A stretch of 64,000 nucleotides of DNA from assembly GCA_963920525.1 (NCBI GenBank), contig OY986435.1, positions 258,741,462 to 258,805,461 of the forward strand, read 5' to 3'. Each line of letters begins with the position of its first letter. Positions within the stretch are counted from its first letter, which is position 1. The notes below the pieces were generated by a model, which saw nothing but the letters and a program-made list of their open reading frames with translations, was not told the origin of the DNA and did not search any database. Below, in pieces: positions 1-9,765 of the stretch. The translations under genes and the position numbers were made by a program. This DNA comes from Dichetophora obliterata (taxonomy: Eukaryota > Arthropoda > Insecta > Diptera > Sciomyzidae).

Positions 1-30
1 TAAATTGGGTAATTTCACGGAGAAAAATGG

Positions 31-213
31 TTGCTAAACTTGTATTGTGGTTAAGCAAAACTTGCGATTGATTCTGAGCCACTTAAAAATTATGCTAGAT
101 TTCAGAAAAAACTAATCAAAATTTGCTAAACTTGTATTTGGTTAAGCAAAACTTGCGATTGATTCTGAGCCACTTAAAAATTATGCTAGATTTCAGAAAA
201 AACTAATCAAAAT
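31..213. repeat. Tandem duplication of about 91 bp
   Basis: The block starting TTGCTAAACTTGTATT at 31 is repeated almost exactly from 123. The copies differ by a short indel (TATTGTGG against TATTTGG). This is a recent duplication inside the CAC/GTG element. Confidence 0.85.
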
Positions 214-437
214 TTGCTATTCCAGTTTATAATAACTAAGAAAATTTTTGATTAAATTCAATCAAAATTTTGCTAATTTCTTATAAACTGCAAAAGCCAA
301 TTTCTGCTTAATTCAAGCAAATATTTGCTAAGTAATAAATTTAAATAGCAAATTTTGATTAGTTTTTGCTGAAATCTAGCATATTTTTGAAGTGAAATAA
401 TTATTAACATTAAATTAAATTAAAAAATTACCACTAT

Positions 438-507
438 CTGGAGATTTGAACCTCGGCCGCGTCAGTGTAAGTGCATGGGCTTATCCATTCGAGCATTTCA
501 GTTGTAA
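438..507 (-). other. tRNA-like segment with box A and box B
   Basis: On the minus strand a box-A-like stretch (TGCTCGAATGGATAAGC) is followed after about 35 bases by a good box B (GAGGTTCAAATCTCC), the arrangement of an internal RNA polymerase III promoter. The flanks do not form a convincing acceptor stem, so this is more likely a tRNA-derived relic inside the element than a working tRNA gene. Confidence 0.45.
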
Positions 508-895
508 ACCAATCGTCGTCCAACATTCTTTATTAAGAATAAACGTGTGTTCGTGTGTTTAAAAAACATTTGATTGAACTGAGTAAAAATTTGCTATTTG
601 AGTTTATAATAACTTAGCAAATATTTGCTTGAATTAAGTACAAATTTGCTATTCCAATTAATAATAACTTAGCAAATATTTGTTTGAATTAAGCAGAAAT
701 TTGCTTTTGCATTTTATAATCATTTAGAAAAATTTTGCTTGAATTCAATCAAAGTTTTGCTTTTTCGTAAATACATGAGCAGTAATTTTAATTTTGCAAT
801 TTTTTTCTAAAATTGCACCGTGATTGAGCAAAGTTTTGCTGATTTGCTTTTAAGCAAAACATTTGCTTGATTCAAGCAAATTAGTTTTCTCGGTG

Positions 896-1626
896 TACGA
901 AGAAATATTAATTATTGTATGAAGAAATATTAAAAAAAGGAATGAAAAAGTCATATTTTGAAAAAAGTTTTATAATATTTCCTTAGTAATTCAGTAGCGC
1001 TATATTACTTAAGTAAAAACCATGACAACAATCGTCCCTAAAGATTTAAAAATGTAAGCAAAAATTTGTTTTGACGTTGCGTTTCAAAAAAAGGAAATGA
1101 TTTTTGACTTGGATTACAAAATTTGCAAAACTCTCTGAATTGGGAAAGACTTTTTGTATACAACTTTTTTAGGAGATTTTGAAATAACATGAGTTTCTTT
1201 GCCCAGTGATCAAATTTTAAAATATTCTCTAGTTTTATTTTTATTAGGCGTTTTGATCTGGAGAAACATCACTTAAATTTCCATTGTAGTTCGATTAGGC
1301 AATTAGGTAGTTAAGTAATTATGTAATTAAGTAATTAAAAACTAATTCAATAAATTGTCCTTTCCTTTTCTTAACCAATATTTTTATTTTCTTTACCTAA
1401 TCCCTTCCATTTTTACTGAAACAAAAAAGTTTACAAAAAATTTACTAAACATTTGCGAAAAATAAAAGCTGCATTTGTGAAAAAGTGGAGATTATTTGAT
1501 CATCATGGTTAATGAATTTATGTTTAAATTACTTTAATAAAATTAAACTGTTTCTTTTAAATAATATCAGAAAATAATAAGTTTTAAATAAGTTAACCAA
1601 TAGAAATAAGGAACCAATGTGTTCAG
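896..1626. other. AT-rich non-coding stretch
   Basis: No open frame, splice pattern or inverted-end element is recognisable here. It contains short AATTA/TAAGTAATTA repeats around 1310-1340 and nothing else I can name. Confidence 0.5.
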
Positions 1627-1855
1627 TTTTTTAGTTGTTGCTCTGGATATTTTAAAGGCATTTGACTGAGTGTGGCATAAAGCGCTGTCAAAAGTAATTC
1701 CATATGGTGCTGGTGATAAGTCCGTTCAATGGACCACGTGTGTCTTAAAGGACAGAACGATTCGTGAAGTAGTTGACGATGTTTCGTCCGCAGGGTTCGG
1801 TTCTGCTGCCAAACTTGTTTCTGGTTTTTACAAACAACCTTCTTTCGTTGACACA
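1627..1855 (+). pseudogene. Non-LTR reverse transcriptase fragment (Jockey-like)
   Basis: The plus frame reads ALDILKAFD, an in-frame TGA at 1667-1669, then VWHKAL, YGAGDK, LKDRTI and VSSAGFG. This is the order of RT block A (first catalytic aspartate) and the following blocks in Jockey-superfamily LINE ORF2 proteins. The YADD block and everything after it are missing, and no 5' part or tail is attached. It is a short dead fragment. The clade is judged from recalled motif style. Confidence 0.7.
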
Positions 1856-3179
1856 TAACCCAATCCATTCGACATTTGGCATTCATACTCATTCAAAAAA
1901 CGCTCAAGTTTTATGAAGATTGAGAGGAATATTAAACAAAAACTGTTCAGGAAAACGCTAATTTTTTACATTAAAACGAATTAAAAACTAGTTACGGGAA
2001 ACTTTGAATGAGGAGCGACTACATGCACTAACCTCATTAAATATTGAAGCAGATCTTGTACAAAAACTAAGTTATGAAGACGTAATAAATGATTTCTCAC
2101 GAGCACATAATGAAACTTTTTATTATTATGCATAAGTAGCTACGTAATTGTGTGTAAAAAATGAAAAATTAAATTTTTATAATTTTTTTCTATTGTAAGA
2201 AAAAAATATAAAATGTTAAAGGCGGCGATAATGTCGGGCCTAAGGCGGCAAAATGCCTAAATCCGCCACTTTTCATAGGACAATTTTTAAATCGGTTTCA
2301 TCTCCTTCTGCTAATTTACCCTATCGCCTTATTCGAATTATACATTGAACCTTGGGAAAAGGTAAAGTTACAAAGAGCCATACCAGGTGAATTCAGAGCT
2401 TTTGGAATGGCATAGACTTTGATTATGGTCAAATAGTTGCATACTAGATAAGATGTGTGAGCCAGTGGGTTGTCATGGTAAAGAAACCACAAGTAGTTTC
2501 TTCGAACATATTTTTCTCAAAAGCTTTCGTACGCTCGCGTTATACTCCTTCCTCGTCTGTCTAGGAAAATTATATTTTGATAATATCTAAGGCGTGGTTT
2601 GCTTGAATGGGAAATTATGGGTACTTTTTTAGTACAAAGTAATTACCTCAAAATTTATTTTTTATACTTGGTTACAAATTCTTTCAAATCCGGTTAGATT
2701 GGAGTAACACTTTTTTTCATACTTTTGATTATATTATACACGTTCATATGTGCTTAAAATAAGGATTTTTTTCTTGAATACTCTAGTTAACCGTGTGTGT
2801 GTCTTTAAATCAGGATGTTTTTTCTTCAATGCTCTAGTTAAACTATTGAATAAATAGACATCAAGTTTTTCTTGGAAGGCCTGTTATTTTGCAGAATTTT
2901 ACCTGTTTGTACAATGCTAAATACAAACAGGAAGCAATAAATTTCATCACATTCAAACAACTTCCGGTTGTTTCCTTGTTGATCATAAATAAATAAAAAC
3001 ATTTAAAAAAAAACCCAACGAACATCTTTCTCATTTTTAAATGTATGTACATGCAAGACATGTTTATTTTATTCAATTTTCACTGTTTTGCACAAAATTA
3101 AATTTCCCCACAGATTTTGCTTGTTTTTCTTTATTTTTGCTATGCAATATTTATGTAAGTTTGTCCGTATGTCTTACAG
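1856..3179. other. Non-coding, probably intron or upstream region of the Ig-exon gene
   Basis: No coding signal is visible. A direct repeat of about 30 bp, centred on TCTAGTTAA, occurs near 2762-2790 and 2812-2842. The last 50 bases before 3180 are pyrimidine-rich and end in CTTACAG, a good splice acceptor. Confidence 0.5.
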
Positions 3180-3318
3180 GGTATGCGTATGTCTGGCGAA
3201 AGTACGGAAATAATGCATCTAACGCAGTTGGAACGGGAGAGTGCGGGTTCCTATGCATGTGGAGCGGCAAATACTGAAGGCGAGACGCGCAGCTCCAGTC
3301 TAACGTTGAAAGTGCAAT
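3180..3318 (+). CDS. Single exon encoding the C-terminal part of an immunoglobulin domain
   Basis: This is the only host-gene coding sequence I find. A splice acceptor (CTTACAG, ending 3179) precedes 139 bp open in the frame GGT ATG CGT, and a strong donor GTAAGT follows at 3319. The peptide includes LTQLERESAGSYACGAAN, then TEGETRSS and LTLKVQ. This is the Ig I-set/V-set signature L-x-x-x-x-x-x-x-AGxYxCxAxN...GE, containing the conserved tyrosine-x-cysteine of strand F and the strand G end. The exon starts in phase 0 and ends in phase 1, as is common at Ig-domain borders in insect adhesion proteins. The style recalls the sidestep/beat/nephrin-like surface receptors of flies, but one half-domain cannot name the gene. 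The partner half with the first cysteine should lie upstream, probably outside the window. No other exon of this gene was identified. Confidence 0.8.
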
Positions 3319-4185
3319 GTAAGTAAGACAATAACAACAAAAATAAATGAAAGACAAAAAAAAAATAAAAGAAAATGTTATAAAAAATATGCTGAAAGCT
3401 CCACAGCTCAAAAATAGTATATTTAAATGAATGTAAATGAAAGTGTGTGTTCTTGTGTGTGTGTGCCAATATGAATGTGTTGTGCGTTGGCGTTTCTTGC
3501 GAAGGGATGTAAGATAAGTGCATGCAGGTTGGCAGTAAGATAGATGAATGATTGTTTTTGTAATTGTTGGCTTGTAGCATTGTAAAATATGAAAACATGC
3601 AAATCCTCTTGTTCGCAATGGAATTTCCCTGCGATGTAGATGGAGATCGATGTTGGCAAGGAAAAACATGAAGGTAAGTAAAGAAGTTGCTTTCACTCAA
3701 ATTAAAATTACAAGCAACAATTTGTATGCAAGTAAATTTTGGTCCAAAGTTGTTAAATGAGAATATTTCTTTTTGGATTTTTTTAAATCCAATCAAAGAA
3801 ACTTAGTCAGACAGCTCAATTACTGATCTGGTACATAGTCCTATAGGAACTGTTTTGGAAATATTTGACTTATGTATATACCAAAGGGAATCAATCGTGT
3901 ATTAGCAACCAAAAAAAAAAAAAAATCAAATGCTTCTGTACATTAAAATAAAAAACAATACAATTTTAAATATTTGCGTCATGATCTTCATAGTTTGTAC
4001 CCTGATTGTTTTATTTTGCATACATGGGGTTAAAAACAAAGACCAAATATAACTATTAATTTGTTTGAGGTGTAAAGTGGGCGATTTTTTTTAAAAATAT
4101 TTTATTTATTGCGTGAGAACAGTTATTTTGTAAATATATTATTTGCGTTATCCCCTAACAAATTAGACGATAAAAATTTTTTTAC
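3319..4185. other. Intron sequence downstream of the Ig exon
   Basis: The sequence begins with GTAAGT and is then non-coding. It holds A-rich tracts, a TG-rich patch (3442-3482) and poly-A at 3910-3925. The long minus-strand open frames here are low-complexity and overlap the exon in antisense. Confidence 0.55.
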
Positions 4186-4788
4186 GTTACTCATAACTTT
4201 TATTTTCTATATTTTTTTTACGTTGCCTGTTAAGATTTATTCTGGAGAAATTGTGAAAATTCCTGAAAGTTTTTTATTTATAAATCAATTAATCTTGCGC
4301 TGTAAAAGTGCTCCGTTTTTGGGAATAAAATTACTAATATTATTTGTTGGCATTAAGTACTAAATGTTTTTGCTTTAAGATTTTGTTTTTTTGGTAATAT
4401 GTGTATAATCAAAAATAAAATATTAGTTATCACTTTCGTAAAATAAACTCGATTATAAAATTTTATTTGCCCTGGTACTAAAACATAACTCTAATATTTA
4501 CAAAAAAATAATTAGCCTTATTCGAAAATAATTTCGAATTTACTTAATTATTAAAAAAAAAAACAAACTTCAAAATCTAAGACCCGACTACTAAAAAGAA
4601 CGCTCTAAAAAGTATGAAACAAGAAAATATTCTCATCTGAAATTGTTATGTAAAAACTATTCAATATTTTTTGTCATTCAAATAAACAGCACATTATATA
4701 AAACTATTGTAATACATATTATGTATCTAGAATGAACTATTCGATTTTTTGTGTCAATTAAATAAACAACACATAATCTATTTCATTG

Positions 4789-5009
<221 letters not shown>

Positions 5010-5820
5010 ATCAATGGAACAGGTTCCTTACTGACTACAAAATATTTGACTAATCCACTTAAAATAAAAAATATATAAACTACAAAATTTTTGGGAAAAC
5101 CACTTTTATAAAATTAAGATTAACAATTTTTGATAATAATTTAAGATTAGAAAATAATATTCTATGTATAATATATTATAATATAGTATATTCATCTATA
5201 GAAACTATCTATTAGGACTCTTGACGCCTGCTTCGTCATGACAAAATCAATAGCAATATTGTTAGAGAGCATATTATATTCTATGAGAGTCCTATTCAAA
5301 GGAGCATTAATCGCATAGTTTGTTCTGAGCATTTTAATAAAAAAAAGATCATAATTTCTAAAACTTCTTGTAGTAATATTAAAATTTATCATTTCCAATA
5401 ATCGAGGACAGTCAACTGTCCCTTTAATTACATCTGATACAAATAAAAGTGATATTATAGTTCTTCTACTTTGTAGCGATTTCAAACCAATATATATGCA
5501 TGAGCACTATATGAGGGGCTGGATCAAAATTTAAGGACTTAAAAGCGTATCGTGTAAATGGTTTTTGAATACGTTCAATACGATTAATATGAGAGCTATA
5601 GTAAGGGCTCCAAATAAACGATGCACATTCAAGCTTAGATCTCACAAAAGTAGAAAAGATTGCTTTATGCGTATAAGGATCAATAAAAGCTGAACTATTG
5701 CGACGAACAAAAGCATTCATCGCATATGCTTTAGGTATAATAAAATTGATATGATTAATATGGAAGAAAACTTAATATCGAAAATCACACCCAAATCAGA
5801 TATTTCATCCTGATGTAAGG
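5010..5820 (-). pseudogene. 5'-truncated LINE: end of reverse transcriptase and 3' UTR
   Basis: On the minus strand, from about 5800 down, the frames read DEISDLGVIFD, then NAFVRRNSSAF, FSTFVRSKLECAS, IWSPYY and INRIERIQK. After a frame change near 5480 they read LKSLQSRRT, ISLLFVSDVIKG, LLEMINFNI, RSFRNYDLFFI and LRTNYAINAPLNR, to a stop near 5192. This is the thumb/C-terminal part of the reverse transcriptase of a Jockey/CR1-type LINE. The palm with YxDD is lacking because of 5' truncation at about 5820, where the foldback right arm resumes. Two frameshifts make it dead. A related fragment lies at 35190-35715. Confidence 0.75.
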
Positions 5821-6248
5821 TGTTTATTTAATGGACAAAAAATATTGAATAGTTTGTACATAACAATTTCAGATGAGAATATTTTCTTATTTCATACTTT
5901 TTAGAGCGTGTTTTTTAGTAGTCGAAACTTTTTTGTATTTAGTAGTTTTTGATTTTTTTGTTTTTTTTTTATTGAGTAAATTTTTGATTATATTCGAATA
6001 TGGCTTAATATATTTTTGAAAATATAAGAATAATAGTGGTAACCAGGGCGAATCATTTTTTTTATCTAGTTTATTTTACGAAAGTGATAACAAATTTTTT
6101 ATTTTTGATTATACACCAAGGGTGTCCAAATCATGCATACTCATTTTTATTTTTGCGGTTGTAAAACTTTTGAAGCAAAAGTTTTTACTTGAAGAAAAGC
6201 TGGAGTTCAACAACGAAAAGAAAGCAACCAACTTTCAGTAGCTGTCCA

Positions 6249-6360
6249 GGGGCCGAATTACGGCATTCGTGATCGAGCAAAATTACGAAGGGCACAACGA
6301 GACAAGTGCCTATCAATCTTGTACAATTTTGCTCGATCACGGATGCTGTAATTCGGCCCC
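6249..6360. repeat. 112-bp hairpin MITE
   Basis: Two arms of about 36 bp, starting GGGGCCGAATTAC and ending GTAATTCGGCCCC, are nearly perfect inverted copies around a 40-base loop. They include the matching inner parts GTGATCGAGCAAAATT and AATTTTGCTCGATCAC. There is no coding capacity. It has the size and shape of a miniature inverted-repeat element. Confidence 0.8.
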
Positions 6361-6614
6361 AGACTTCATGCTAGCAGGTTGCGGTTCAGGTTGTTTACGA
6401 TCCTTATGAGGTGAAAATAAAACTCAACAAACTATCTTTGATTTAGTTCTTGTTGGGACTTGTTTCTTTTATATCTTATTTTTGTAACAGAAAATAAATT
6501 TATTGAAATATCTAGAATTTTTATGTACACAAAAGAACTTAAATTTGGAAGAGCTGTTTTTGGGTTTTATAATAGTTTCTTAGTCCTCTTTATTTACTAT
6601 ATTTACTCTATTAC

Positions 6615-6957
6615 GTGGCGATCGTAGGCTAGTGGGTAGAGTGCGTGGCCCCTAAGCTAAAGAACAGTGGTAGCCCAGGTTCAATTCCAGCTCAGACAAA
6701 AAATTTTTCAATTAAATTAATTCGTCTGTTCGATCGTCACCTCTATGCAGACATTGGCAAACCTTAGAGAGTAAAAGTTGCCATGTAAAGCTTCTTGAGA
6801 ACAAAAGCCCTTCGGAGTCGGCATAAAACACGTAGGTCCAGTTCTCGGTAATTTGTGATCAAACATTTGATAACACGCACAACACAATTGATCAATAGCA
6901 TCTAGGTCAAAGTCCTTCCAAGGACTAAAATGGCCAGTTTATTTATTTATTTTTATT
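6615..6957 (+). mobile_element. tRNA-derived SINE, family A, copy 1
   Basis: The head resembles a tRNA gene: GGCTAGTGGGTAGAGTGCG as box A and CCCAGGTTCAATTCCAG as box B. A conserved body follows (GTAGGTCCAGTTCTCGG; CACGCACAACACAATTGATC), ending in AAATGGCCAGTTTATTTATT. It is flanked by a 13-bp target duplication, TTTACTCTATTAC, at 6602-6614 and 6958-6970, so this is a clean retroposed copy. Transcription would be by RNA polymerase III, with mobilisation by a LINE. Five more copies or parts are in the window. Confidence 0.88.
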
Positions 6958-6970
6958 TTTACTCTATTAC

Positions 6971-7879
6971 ACTTATTTTACGTTTTTATATAACTTAAAT
7001 ATATGCTTGAAAAAATAAAACTACAAAAATAGCTTTAATATATTTTTCATTAAAAAGGCATTTCTAACCTTTCATCTTTGTACAGTTTGTATATCTTTTT
7101 CTAAGTTCATGCCTGCTTGAAGTCTGGATTGCTACTGAAAGCTTTTCCTTTTTGTGTCAACAAATGCGTGTGAAAGCTCTACGCCCATTGTCGACCAAAT
7201 GGACAGGGTGTCCACACGCATTACAAAACACACATTACAAGAAATATATGTTATACACACATTAAAAAAAAAAAAAATCTTAAAGCAAAAAAATTTAGTA
7301 CTTAATGGCAACACATTTTATTAGTAATTTTATTTCCAACAACGGAACACTTTTACAGCGCAAGGTTATTTGATTTATAAATAAAAAAACTTTCATTCAT
7401 ATAAAAGTTATGTCTTCCCAAAGATAAAAGTTGATGGTTAAATTACTACGTATTTGATCAAATATCTAACATATTTTGATTTTTATCTCATATCTATGTA
7501 CTTAAACCAGTGGTCATCAACGCAGTGCTCAAACAACAACAAAGAGAGCTTTCCGAGTGCACAGCTTTACACTGAAACAAGACGTTGTTAAAAGCTCTAG
7601 CACCATTTGATGCAAGGAAATATTGTAGAGTGTTGGTTTTTCAATACAACGTTTTCTTTTATGTTTTTTTTTTTTTGTTTTTTTCGCTTACTTAACAATG
7701 AAAAGAGCAAAAAAAGTCAAAGTGTTGAATAGAATTTACAATGTGTTTTTATATCTTTATAATGTATTTATGTTCCAATTTTTTATTTAAATTTTTAATG
7801 TTTTATATTGTTTTGTTTTAGTATTAATGACAGATTTGAAAAAATAGCGTGCAACACCCTTACCGCAAGAACTCTCAAA
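6971..7879. other. Non-coding; arm remnant plus nothing else
   Basis: Part of this stretch is the end of the 6117-7250 insertion and the outer block of the foldback right arm (7255-7430). From 7431 to 7871 I see no gene or element. Confidence 0.45.
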
Positions 7880-9074
7880 TAGGGATGCAAACGATGCATC
7901 GATAGTATCGGCATCGACGATATTTCGTTCATAAACATCGATGTCAACATCTATGTTCTTATGAGCGATACATCGTCAATACATCGGTCTGAAAAGGAAA
8001 AACATCGATATCGTTTGCTCATTTTTAGCCGATTCACAATTTGACATCTGGAAATACCACAAAGAGCTAACAACAATAACGACAAAAAAGAAATATTCTG
8101 ATGCATATTCAATAGCAAATGTAAGCAAAATAGAAGTGTAGATGTACCTGTAGTCTCCTATTATCCCAATAAAAAGAGATGGGATCGAAATTTATGATGA
8201 CATTAAATCTCTATTTTCAAAACTTGCCAAGATTGGAATGCTATATCTGGAGCAACCATCACTCAAGAAAGAAGCAGGCTTCTAGTTAGTGGTTATCTAA
8301 GCTTCTTTTCCTTAATTCAATTTCCAAATTGATAAACTCCAAAAAATAAATGTTTTAAGTTTATGAAATGGGAAAACATGTTTTCTATTTGATATAGATT
8401 TTATTTTGGTAGGTGGTCTAAAGGTATAAGACACCATCCTGCTGGTGCAGTGAAGAGATGCCAGCAGATAAACCTTTGCTATAAAGTAAGTATTGAAAAA
8501 ACTATCGAAGTTTACCACCAAAAAACTTTGTTTGACGCCATCGATGCTTATTTTTGCTATAAAGCCTAATTTTGAAGTCGGCAAATATGAAAAAAAAATC
8601 CTTAATTTAAAAACGGACATAAAAAGTTTACAAAACCGAATATGAGATTTGTTCTCACAAAATTAAAAAAAACAAAACAAATATAATAAACTGTGTAAAT
8701 CAAATAAACTTTGTTTTGTATGAACAAAAAAAAATCCCCCATTTTTTTGAGGTCGAAATTAAAATGACAAAAATTAAATTTCTCATACAAAATACAGAAA
8801 TTTTGTCGATTCTTTTTTTTTCAAATATTGTTTTTGTAAATTTTTCTATATCCATGCATTGTAAGAAATTATTCTTTCTTTCATATTTTATAATAGAGTG
8901 CAAATATGTAATCTATAAAAAAATACTTATATTTTTTCGAATCCAATATTAGGCCTAATACAAAAATGAAAACATCGTAAAAACATCGATATATCGGTCT
9001 TATTAACGATGTTTTTAAACATCGATAATTGTCAAGTGAACGTCGATGTTTTTAAGAACAATGTTGCATCCCTA
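7880..9074 (+). mobile_element. hAT-superfamily relic with 8-bp target duplication
   Basis: Perfect 11-bp terminal inverted repeats (TAGGGATGCAA at 7880, TTGCATCCCTA ending 9074) are flanked by the 8-bp direct repeat CTCTCAAA (7872-7879 and 9075-9082). Eight-base duplications and short TIRs are the hAT hallmark. Both ends carry subterminal clusters of CATCGAT (7898-8015 and 8970-9055), plausible transposase-binding repeats. Inside is a decayed hAT C-terminus. At 1195 bp it is much shorter than an autonomous hAT. Confidence 0.85.
8225..8345 (+). pseudogene. hAT transposase C-terminal remnant
   Basis: One frame reads GATITQERSRLL and the next frame continues YLSKLLFLNSISK. Together these resemble the hAT dimerisation region (FSxAGxxxxxxRxxLxxxxxxxLxFLN) seen at the end of transposases of this superfamily. 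The conserved SxSxxxERxFS part has decayed, there is a frameshift, and nothing of the catalytic core is recognised. It supports the hAT identity given by the termini. Confidence 0.55.
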
Positions 9075-9454
9075 CTCTCAAAGCATACTGACTTAAAATT
9101 TAAAGCGCAATGTTGAAAAACAAACTTTTACGCAGTGTACAAACACAGCGAGCCGATTGCTACTTCGTGTGCAAAAGTACAAAATCACAGGACGCAACCC
9201 TATTCTTAAAATTCTTAAAAATACATATTATTAGGTGTCAACCCTTAAAATTTAATTTATTCTATACTTATTTGATTCACGTTGTTTTAAATCAATCACA
9301 TATGAGTACTACTTTGGAAACTACTTATACTTACTCATACTCATTTTTGAGTAAGTGGCTTATTGATTCAAAAATGTGATTCGTTACAGATCTCTGGTAC
9401 ATATGTACTTTTGCATATGAATACAAAAAAGTACATATGTACTTTTGCATATTG

Positions 9455-9765
9455 TTGGCCTTCGTAGTAGGAGAGTGTGCTAGACTATCAAGCCAGAGGT
9501 CCCCGACTCGAATCCGGGTTCGGGCATGGTTCTTTTACTTTGTTTGTTCTTTTCTACATTTAAGAGTTATGGAAAACTAAAAAATTCACAACTAAATTGT
9601 GGAAAATGTGGAATTAAAGGACAGGAACAACAAAGGGCTGGAAGGGATTGTCGAGGTTAAGGCATAACAATAGCCTCGGTTAAAAGCAATTCAAATTGTC
9701 TTTCACTTTTCTTTCGCCTTATCAATAATTCACGTATGGTTCCAATCGAATAATAATCTATCCCT
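9455..9765 (+). mobile_element. tRNA-derived SINE, second family
   Basis: The head TTCGTAGTAGGAGAGTGTGC acts as box A and GACTCGAATCCGGGTTCGGG carries box B, with tRNA-like spacing. The body (AGGGATTGTCGAGGTTAAGG, AGCCTCGGTTAAAAGC) differs from family A. Just upstream the 22-bp motif starting GTACATATGTACTTTTGC occurs twice (9398 and 9431). The 3' end is uncertain. Confidence 0.6.

Larger units (their letters stand above)
16..895. mobile_element. Non-autonomous element with CAC...GTG ends and TTTGC subrepeats
   Basis: The left end reads CACGGAGAAAA and the right end TTTTCTCGGTG, an 11-bp inverted pair with one mismatch. Between them the sequence is saturated with variants of AGCAAATATTTGCTTGAAT in both orientations (about 242-345, 580-735, 830-885), so it can fold on itself extensively. 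It codes for nothing. No clean target duplication is visible (TTT against TAC). The boundaries are inferred from the inverted ends only. Confidence 0.5.
6117..7250. mobile_element. 1.1 kb insertion in the foldback arm with 8-bp target duplication
   Basis: The inverted arm is interrupted exactly between two copies of TTATACAC (6109-6116 and 7251-7258). The inserted DNA starts CAAGGGTGTCC, similar in style to hAT ends, but its other end has no matching inverted repeat. A CAGGGTGTCC copy in the same orientation lies at 7204. Within it are a 112-bp hairpin and a SINE. The insertion event is well supported; the element class is not. Confidence 0.6.

Noticed and set aside
2340..2570. Possible mariner scrap
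   Set aside because: Faint resemblance only; no catalytic motif could be read in any frame.
3151..3796. Two 181-codon minus-strand frames
   Set aside because: They lie antisense to the Ig exon and in AT-rich intron sequence. They have no domain and no orthologous style.
6620..6700. Possible functional tRNA gene
   Set aside because: Box A and box B are present but the body continues for 250 bp, is repeated elsewhere and is flanked by target duplications, so it is a SINE.
7204..7213. CAGGGTGTCC as right terminal repeat of the 6117 insertion
   Set aside because: It is in the same orientation as the left end, so it is not an inverted repeat, and it is not adjacent to the target duplication.
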